This document shows positions 22,853 to 28,133 of a stretch of DNA of 28,133 nt, piece after piece. The translations under genes and the position numbers were made by a program. The first letter of the stretch is position 1, and each line of letters opens with the position of its first letter. The notes beneath the pieces were generated by a model, which did not search any database, had not been told where the DNA came from, and saw nothing but the letters and a program-made list of their open reading frames with translations. Source of the DNA: Thermoplasmata archaeon (lineage in GTDB: Archaea; Thermoplasmatota; Thermoplasmata; Thermoplasmatales; Aciduliprofundaceae); assembly GCA_021163705.1 (NCBI GenBank), contig JAGGTO010000128.1:1-28133 (forward strand), read 5' to 3'.

Positions 22853-23164
22853 TCACCTAAAGATCTCTGTGATTATCTCCTGAGCTACCTCCTTAATCCT
22901 ATCCTCTCCTATTTTCTCTATTTTTTTCACTTTTTCTCTATATTCTTCCAGTATTTTCTCACCCTGAAGCTTTCCGTCAGCATCGGCACTTCTCTTCCAC
23001 TTTTCAATCTCTTCCACAAGTTTTTTTCTCCTCTCTTCAATCTCTTCCATTATCTTTCTCTTCCCCTCTTCCACCACCTCTTTGCTTATCCTTTCAGCCT
23101 CTTGAATTCGCTGTAGTGCCCTGCTTTCAGCATCGCGAATTTTTTTAATCTCCTCCTCTATCAT
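22853..23164 (-). CDS. atpH: A-type ATP synthase subunit H (peripheral stalk)
   Basis: Coiled-coil peripheral-stalk subunit that pairs with E. It has 103 residues from the ATG at 23164 (106 if the GTG at 23173 is used) and is almost entirely charged helix with hendecad-like repeats (EEEIKKIRDAESRALQRIQE, then KRKIMEEIEERRKKLVEEIE). It ends in EVAQEIITEIFR. It is the first gene of the operon. A TATA element centred near 23195 predicts an RNA start around 23169, which would favour the ATG with a very short leader over the GTG. The weak GTGA upstream of the ATG is at a five-base distance. No membrane segment is present. Confidence 0.9.
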   Translation of the reverse strand: MIEEEIKKIRDAESRALQRIQEAERISKEVVEEGKRKIMEEIEERRKKLVEEIEKWKRSADADGKLQGEKILEEYREKVKKIEKIGEDRIKEVAQEIITEIFR

Positions 23165-23190
23165 ATCACTCACAGGGGAATGAGATTTCC

Positions 23191-23199
23191 ATTTATAAT
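23191..23199 (-). promoter_or_regulatory. TATA box of the ATP synthase operon
   Basis: The minus strand reads ATTATAAAT in the 100-nt gap downstream of the oligopeptidase gene, placing the RNA start near 23169, just before the atpH ATG. It indicates the operon has its own promoter although the upstream oligopeptidase gene is on the same strand. Confidence 0.6.
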
Positions 23200-23269
23200 A
23201 ATTTTGGCTAACTCAAGTTTTTGTAAACTAAAGAAATTCTCTCCCAGGTTTAATATTGTGATTGAGTTC

Positions 23270-25090
23270 TCATAGCTTAAGAATTTTCATCACGAAGGCC
23301 ATTATATCTGAAAGCTCTCTTGCCCTTATCTCCTGCGATGCTCCTATATGTCCACTTTTGGTCTCTACTCTCAGATATACAGGGGCACCCACATCTTTTA
23401 ATTTTCTGGCGAATTTTAAAGCATGTCCAGGATGCACGCGGTCATCATATAACCCTGTGTAAATTAATGTGGGCGGATAATTCTTCTCCATCACCTTATG
23501 ATACGGGGAATACCTGACAAGGAACTCTCTATCTTCAGTATCTGGATTTCCATACTCCGGGATCCACGCTGCTCCTATGTAGAGTTTGTGAAATCTCAGC
23601 ATATCTATCACAGGATATCCTATAAGGGCGCCATCCATAACATCTGGACGCTGCACGAGCACAGCGGAGACGAGAAGCCCACCATTACTTCTTCCCCAAG
23701 CCACAACATCCATGCCCAGGGATTTAAGCTTTTCAAGACAGGCTATGTAATCGTCAAAAACATTTTGCTTTTTTTCCCGCATACCATCATGGTGCCATTT
23801 TTCACCATACTCCCCACCTCCCCTCAAATTGGTAACTACAAAACATCCTCCCCTTTCGAGAAAGGGAATTATATGGGGGAAGAAACGGGGTTTGAGAGAT
23901 ATACTAAAACCTCCATATCCATATACCAGTGCCTTGGAGCACTGGATGTTTCTCTTTTTAACAATGAACATATGCACCCTCGTTCCATCCCTGGAAACTG
24001 CCCAGTCCTCCTCTAGCTCGTACTCTCCCACAATATTTTCCGACTCTATCAATTCCATCTCCTTTCTTATCCTATAAATTCTGTAGGGAACCGAAAAGGA
24101 TGTATAGTGTAAAAGCAGCTCCTTTTTTAGGGTATCCATGATCTCCACGCTTCCAGGCATATCAAACTCAAGAGTTTCCAATCGCTTGCCTTTTAAATTG
24201 TAGATCTCTACCATGGATGATGCATCTCTCAGCCTCACAGCTACGATCCTGCTTCCCAGAAGAGCCGCACCCTCCATTGGGTACTTCCCTTCAGGAATTA
24301 CCTCACGGGATGGAGTTACTACCTTGCCAAGGCCACTACCCTCATAGGAAAGGATGTAGAGCTCATCTCTGTAATCAATAGGATAGCACATGAAATCTCC
24401 TCCGTAGACCTTCCTCCATTCCTCCGGGCTATCAAGGGGGCCAAAGTATACATCGCTTCTGTTCCATCCATAGGATACCGTGAGAAGTGCAAACTTTCCA
24501 TCCTGCGTTTTTCTAAGATGTATGAAATACGATGTTGGCAATCCTTCTCCAAATACCATCTTTTCCTTTCCATCTTCTCTCAGAAATACTCTAACCGCAG
24601 GAGCATCTATGCCATCAGGCGTGCTGTCCTTTCTATAGAATCGAAGATAGTAGTATCTGTTCTTCTCCAACCATATAATATCTCCCACAGAGCCGCGAAG
24701 CTCATCAACAATATTTCCCGAGGATAGATCCAATATCCTCGTGATTCCCTCATCAGTACCCTCAGAGTATGTGTATGCTAAAATCTCCCCTTTATCATCC
24801 ACATAAAAATTCTGAATTATTACATTTTCTCCAAGCTCCTTAGAGCTGAGAATTTTCTCATCATCCCTTATTATAACATATTCATCCTCTCTCCTGTAAA
24901 GCTTGAAATATCCCCTCTCTGTGACTCTAATTTTGAGTATCACGGGAATCCCCATATACCTTCTTATCTCAGGATATATTCTCTCCGGAAGCTGGCCCAG
25001 AAAATTTCTCAATCTGGTGTTCTCCTGAACTATGAAATCTATAACCCTGGCATCCTGAAGATTCTCCATCCATAGGAGCTCATCTTCCAT
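23270..25090 (-). CDS. Prolyl oligopeptidase family serine peptidase (S9)
   Basis: Cytoplasmic peptidase that cleaves short peptides, typically after proline. It has 606 residues, somewhat shorter than the usual 680-710. The N-terminal two thirds form the expected beta-propeller; the C-terminal alpha/beta-hydrolase domain has YGYGGFS, NLRGGGEYGEKWHHDG, the nucleophile motif WGRSNGGLL (Ser468), YDDRVHPGHALKFARKL (Asp549) and His581 in SGHIGA, so the triad is complete. There is no signal peptide. The ATG at 25090 has no Shine-Dalgarno but a TATA-like element about 25 nt upstream, so it is probably leaderless. It is divergent from the HD gene and stands in front of the ATP synthase operon on the same strand, separated from it by a promoter. 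It suits growth on peptides. True proline specificity is not proven by sequence. Confidence 0.92.
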   Translation of the reverse strand: MEDELLWMENLQDARVIDFIVQENTRLRNFLGQLPERIYPEIRRYMGIPVILKIRVTERGYFKLYRREDEYVIIRDDEKILSSKELGENVIIQNFYVDDKGEILAYTYSEGTDEGITRILDLSSGNIVDELRGSVGDIIWLEKNRYYYLRFYRKDSTPDGIDAPAVRVFLREDGKEKMVFGEGLPTSYFIHLRKTQDGKFALLTVSYGWNRSDVYFGPLDSPEEWRKVYGGDFMCYPIDYRDELYILSYEGSGLGKVVTPSREVIPEGKYPMEGAALLGSRIVAVRLRDASSMVEIYNLKGKRLETLEFDMPGSVEIMDTLKKELLLHYTSFSVPYRIYRIRKEMELIESENIVGEYELEEDWAVSRDGTRVHMFIVKKRNIQCSKALVYGYGGFSISLKPRFFPHIIPFLERGGCFVVTNLRGGGEYGEKWHHDGMREKKQNVFDDYIACLEKLKSLGMDVVAWGRSNGGLLVSAVLVQRPDVMDGALIGYPVIDMLRFHKLYIGAAWIPEYGNPDTEDREFLVRYSPYHKVMEKNYPPTLIYTGLYDDRVHPGHALKFARKLKDVGAPVYLRVETKSGHIGASQEIRARELSDIMAFVMKILKL

Positions 25091-25110
25091 AGCGGTGGAT
25101 TACATCATCA

Positions 25111-25118
25111 TAATTAAT
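25111..25118 (-). promoter_or_regulatory. TATA-like element of the oligopeptidase gene
   Basis: The minus strand reads ATTAATTA, centred about 25 nt before the ATG at 25090. There is no Shine-Dalgarno between them, which supports leaderless initiation. Confidence 0.45.
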
Positions 25119-25131
25119 CATTTTGGGAAGA

Positions 25132-25140
25132 TTTTAATAA
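25132..25140 (+). promoter_or_regulatory. TATA-like element of the HD gene
   Basis: TTTTAATAA is centred 27 nt before the ATG at 25163. This spacing selects that ATG over the in-frame GTG at 25142, which would lie upstream of the predicted transcription start. Confidence 0.5.
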
Positions 25141-25162
25141 TGTGCACAAATCTCCCTTACAT

Positions 25163-26452
25163 ATGGAATACAAGATAATCCACGATTCCATTCATGGAAG
25201 TATAAAGTTTGAGGGTATAGCTCTTGAGCTTCTCGAAACCCCAGAGATGCAGAGACTGAGCGGTATAAAGCAGCTTGGCCTAGGATACCTAGTTTTCCCT
25301 GGAGCCAATCATACCCGTCTGGAGCACTCTATAGGGGTAAGCTATGTGGCAGGTAAAATGGGTATGGCTCTGGGATTAAGCTCTGAAGAAATCACGCTTT
25401 TAAAGGTAGCGGGAATGCTTCATGATATTGGTCACTCACCATTCTCCCACACTTTGGAGTATTTACTCTATGAGAAAACTGGTATGGACCATATGGAGAT
25501 CACAGCTAAGATAATTGAAGGTAAGATGGACATCGTGAATGGAGAGCTGGAGGAGGGGAAAAGAGTATATGAGATTCTCGATGATTACTCTATCCCGAAA
25601 AATACCTTGGAGAGGATGATTCTTGGAGAGGTGGAGAGAAGAACGGATATCCTCAGCATTCATAAGAACCAGGCATATTTTGGAGATGAAAAGAATTATC
25701 TTGTGAATATAATAAGCGGAAGCTTGGATGCGGATCAAATAGATTATCTATTGAGGGACTCACATTATACTGGCGTGGCCCATGGAGCCATAGATTTTCC
25801 CAGAATTCTCAATACTATCAAGATAAAGAATGGAGAGCTTATGATTGACAAAAAGGGTGTTCCTGCCCTTGAAGGTATGCTTGTTGCCCGCGCCTTGATG
25901 TATTCTGCAGTTTATTTCCATAAAACAAGCAGGATAGGAGAACTCATGCTCTCCCGGGCTGTTGAGGAGATGAATATGGATGACTGGAAGGATATATATA
26001 AACTCAACGATGCAGAACTTCTAGCGCGCCTTCTTCAGGAGGATGGATACCCGAGAGAAATAGCCCTTCGCATAAAATACAGAAAGCTATTCAAAAAAGC
26101 TCTCGTGGTGAGAAAGGACGAGATAACTCCTGAAAAAGAGGAGGAGATCAGAGAAATATTTGATTTGAGAAGGAGGAGAAGGAGGGAAAGAGAGATTGCA
26201 GAAGCCACCGGTATAGAACCTCACTATGTTCTCATTGACATACCCCAGAAAATTGCAGATCTCTCGGAGCCACGATTGGCCAAGACGGATGTTAAAATAA
26301 TTGATGGAAATGAAGTACATCCCTTTTCAAGATATTCCCCCCTTGCAAGAGCTCTGCAGATAAGAAAAGTTCAGGACTGGATACTTATGGTGGCAACACC
26401 AAAGAAATATGTGGAAAAAGTGAGAAAGGCTGCTACGAGAATTCTTCTTTAA
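25163..26452 (+). CDS. HD-domain phosphohydrolase (SAMHD1/dGTPase-like family)
   Basis: A 429-residue metal-dependent phosphohydrolase of the family that includes SAMHD1 and dNTP triphosphohydrolases. The start MEYKIIHDSIHGSIKFEGIA is followed by RLSGIKQLGL and FPGANHTRLEHSIGV with His55, then GMLHDIGHSPFSH with the His87-Asp88 doublet, and SLDADQIDYLLRDSHYTGV with Asp191, giving the complete H-HD-D metal set. The C-terminal part contains a basic, charged helix (LRRRRRREREIAEATG). dNTP hydrolysis is the best guess; other nucleotides are possible. The ATG at 25163 is chosen by TATA spacing; the leader is probably absent. Its stop codon directly abuts the stop of the convergent thermosome gene. 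Confidence 0.9.
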   Translation: MEYKIIHDSIHGSIKFEGIALELLETPEMQRLSGIKQLGLGYLVFPGANHTRLEHSIGVSYVAGKMGMALGLSSEEITLLKVAGMLHDIGHSPFSHTLEYLLYEKTGMDHMEITAKIIEGKMDIVNGELEEGKRVYEILDDYSIPKNTLERMILGEVERRTDILSIHKNQAYFGDEKNYLVNIISGSLDADQIDYLLRDSHYTGVAHGAIDFPRILNTIKIKNGELMIDKKGVPALEGMLVARALMYSAVYFHKTSRIGELMLSRAVEEMNMDDWKDIYKLNDAELLARLLQEDGYPREIALRIKYRKLFKKALVVRKDEITPEKEEEIREIFDLRRRRRREREIAEATGIEPHYVLIDIPQKIADLSEPRLAKTDVKIIDGNEVHPFSRYSPLARALQIRKVQDWILMVATPKKYVEKVRKAATRILL

Positions 26453-28075
26453 TTACTCTTCCTCCGAGCTTCCTCCCTTTTCACTCTCCTTCCCCTTGGT
26501 CTCACCCTTGGCAGCAATGACATCATCAATGCGCAGGATCATTATTGCTGCATCGGTGGCACTATCTATTGCCTGCTTGCCAACCCTTATGGGCTCTATT
26601 ACGCCAAGTTCCTTCATATCTGTAACCTTTCCTTCATAGACATTTATTCCTGCATTTACTTGCCCATTCTTGTGCGCCTTTCTAAGCTCAATTAGCATGT
26701 CAATGGGATCATGTCCAGCATTCTCTGCAAGAGTGCGGGGTACTATCTCCATGGCATCTGCAAATGCCTCAATAGCAAGCTGCTGTCTTCCACCCACACT
26801 GGCCGCGTAATCTCTCAATCTGAGAGCTATTTCAACAGCACTGGAGCCACCACCTGTAACGATCTTTCCATCCTCAACAGCTTTGGCCACCACATGAAGT
26901 GCATCCTTGAGACTGCGCTCCACCTCATCCACAACATGCTCTGTGCCACCACGTATCAATATACTCACTGCCTTAGGATTCTCACAGCCTATTACAAAGG
27001 TCATGTTGTCCTCACCTATCTTACGCTGCTCCACAACCTCCGCATGGCCAAGCTCCTCACTGGTGAGGTCGTCAAGATTGGTAACTATCTTCGCACCGGT
27101 GGCCTTGCTAAGCTTCTCCATATCGCTCTTCTTTACACGACGCACCGCGTATATACCTTCCCTCGCCAGGAAATGCTGTGCCATATCATCAATGCCCTTC
27201 TGGCAGAATACTACATTGGCCCCACTGTTCTTTATCTTCTCAACCATGTTGCGGAGAATCTTCTCCTCCTCCTCAAGGAAGGCATGAACCATGCTCGGAT
27301 CCTTTATCTGAATATTTGCATCTATCTCAGGCTTCTTAACCTCAAGTGCCAGATTTATAAGTGCAATCTTGGCATCCTTAACCACATTTGGCATGCCTGG
27401 ATGCACCTTCTCCTTATCAATGATCATTCCCTCTATGAGCTCTGTATCATCTATGGCACCTCCCTGCTTCTTCACAAGCTGTACAGAGTCAATATCCACA
27501 TACCTCTTACCATCCACTTCCTCCACAATTTTCTTCACAGCCTTAACTGCAATGGTGCTCAGATGCTCCTTTGCCATACTTGCACTCTTGCTGCTTAGCG
27601 CGGTGGCGGCTATCTTCTTCAGGGTTTCCTCATCCTCCAGATCTATAGGTGTGGCTATCTCCTCCAGTATCTCCTTAGCCTTCTCAGCAGCTAATCTATA
27701 TCCGGAGGCTATAACCGTGGGATGAACATTCTGCTCCAGAAGTGCCTCTGCATTCTTAAGCAATTCTCCGGCGAGAACAACAGCGGTGGTTGTTCCATCT
27801 CCCACCTCACTATCCTGAGTCTTGGCAACTTCCACCATCATCTTGGCTGCAGGATGCTCCACATCAATCTCCTTGAGAATTGTAACTCCATCATTTGTGA
27901 TTACAACATCCCCCATACTATCTACAAGCATCTTATCCATTCCTCTGGGACCAAGAGTGCTGCGCACTGCCTCCGCTATTGCCCTGGCTGCTGCAATGTT
28001 ATTCTTCATAGCTTCTCTCCCAGTTTCCCTCCTCGTACCTTCCTTTAAAATGAGTATTGGCTGCCCTGCCATCAT
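26453..28075 (-). CDS. ths: Thermosome (group II chaperonin) subunit
   Basis: Subunit of the double-ring ATP-dependent chaperonin that folds cytosolic proteins and receives clients from prefoldin. It has 540 residues, the normal length. The equatorial domain has LGPRGMDKMLVD, NDGVTIL (61-67) and the ATP-binding GDGTTT (92-97); the apical domain has the helical-lid region around DIDSVQLVKKQGGAIDDTEL; the C-terminal equatorial part has GGGSSAVEIALRLRDYA and EALADAME-like AFADAMEIVPRTLAENAG. The C-terminus ends in KGGSSEEE rather than the common GGM-rich tail. Two start ATGs occur in tandem (28075, 28072); GAGGTGA stands six bases before the first. Whether this is the alpha or beta paralogue cannot be told. 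Confidence 0.96.
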   Translation of the reverse strand: MMAGQPILILKEGTRRETGREAMKNNIAAARAIAEAVRSTLGPRGMDKMLVDSMGDVVITNDGVTILKEIDVEHPAAKMMVEVAKTQDSEVGDGTTTAVVLAGELLKNAEALLEQNVHPTVIASGYRLAAEKAKEILEEIATPIDLEDEETLKKIAATALSSKSASMAKEHLSTIAVKAVKKIVEEVDGKRYVDIDSVQLVKKQGGAIDDTELIEGMIIDKEKVHPGMPNVVKDAKIALINLALEVKKPEIDANIQIKDPSMVHAFLEEEEKILRNMVEKIKNSGANVVFCQKGIDDMAQHFLAREGIYAVRRVKKSDMEKLSKATGAKIVTNLDDLTSEELGHAEVVEQRKIGEDNMTFVIGCENPKAVSILIRGGTEHVVDEVERSLKDALHVVAKAVEDGKIVTGGGSSAVEIALRLRDYAASVGGRQQLAIEAFADAMEIVPRTLAENAGHDPIDMLIELRKAHKNGQVNAGINVYEGKVTDMKELGVIEPIRVGKQAIDSATDAAIMILRIDDVIAAKGETKGKESEKGGSSEEE

Positions 28076-28110
28076 TTTCCATCACCTCGGCAGGTGTAAA
28101 ATATTTCTTC

Positions 28111-28118
28111 TATATAAA
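28111..28118 (-). promoter_or_regulatory. TATA box of the thermosome gene
   Basis: The minus strand reads TTTATATA. The predicted RNA start near 28088 coincides with the first base of GAGGTGA (plus-strand 28082-28088), so the leader would be only about 13 nt and consist mainly of the Shine-Dalgarno. Confidence 0.65.
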
Positions 28119-28133
28119 GATTTCTAATCGTAG

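Noticed and set aside
26711..27598. A 295-codon open frame on the plus strand opposite the thermosome gene
   Set aside because: It is fully antisense to a well-conserved chaperonin, its product is low-complexity in Leu, His, Tyr and Cys with no domain, and it has no promoter or Shine-Dalgarno. It is a mirror effect of the thermosome codon use.
1..28133. CRISPR array, insertion sequence, prophage or toxin-antitoxin locus
   Set aside because: No regularly spaced direct repeats, transposase motifs, phage genes or paired small toxin genes were seen. Almost every base is accounted for by conserved cellular genes.

Overview
The window is AT-rich archaeal chromosome. Archaeal markers are an A-type ATP synthase operon, a thermosome chaperonin subunit, ribosomal protein LX (L18Ae), prefoldin alpha, an XPD helicase, an Lhr helicase and TATA-box promoters. 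The gene set (histidine and peptide breakdown, intein-free AtpA, multi-hairpin AtpK) suggests a Thermoplasmata-type euryarchaeon, probably close to Aciduliprofundum. That placement is from memory of the family, not from a search. The genes look like conserved core genes, and no mobile element, CRISPR array or prophage was seen.

Layout. 1-1634 (-): urocanate hydratase, running off the left edge. 1827-1908 (+): tRNA-Ser(GCT). 1956-2093 (-): a possible 45-residue leaderless gene. 2151-4179 (-): an operon transcribed TPR protein, GtrA-like membrane protein, ketopantoate reductase. 4230-6080 (+): XPD helicase, divergent from the TPR gene and apparently sharing one TATA element with it. 6179-11233 (-): an unusually long Lhr helicase, convergent with XPD. 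11344-13792 (+): ribosomal protein LX, prefoldin alpha, FtsY and a cysteine-synthase-like PLP enzyme, with overlaps or very short gaps. 13787-23164 (-): ATP synthase operon transcribed H-I-K-E-C-F-A-B. 23270-25090 (-): prolyl oligopeptidase. 25163-26452 (+): HD-domain phosphohydrolase. 26453-28075 (-): thermosome subunit.

How the genes fit together. The ATP synthase operon supplies A3B3 (A, B), stalks (C, E, F, H), stator (I) and rotor ring (K), but no subunit D. LX, prefoldin and FtsY belong to protein synthesis, folding and membrane targeting. Urocanate hydratase and the oligopeptidase fit growth on peptides and amino acids. XPD and Lhr are DNA repair helicases.

The most unusual part is the ATP synthase. 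K is a 602-residue proteolipid with six hairpins, and the first hairpin has Gln where the ion-binding Glu should be. In front of the hairpins are a signal peptide and a PKD-like extracytoplasmic domain carrying four N-glycosylation sequons. Subunit C begins with a transmembrane helix that the usual soluble subunit lacks. The D gene is absent from its expected place after atpB. Together these suggest a rotary ATPase with a modified membrane-side architecture, possibly an adaptation of the outer face to a hostile (for example acidic) environment; that last step is inference.

Initiation signals fall into two classes. Several operon-first genes have a TATA element about 25-27 nt upstream of the start codon and no Shine-Dalgarno, which suggests leaderless mRNAs. 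Operon-internal genes mostly have a GGTGA-type Shine-Dalgarno 4-6 nt before the start. This was used to choose several start codons.
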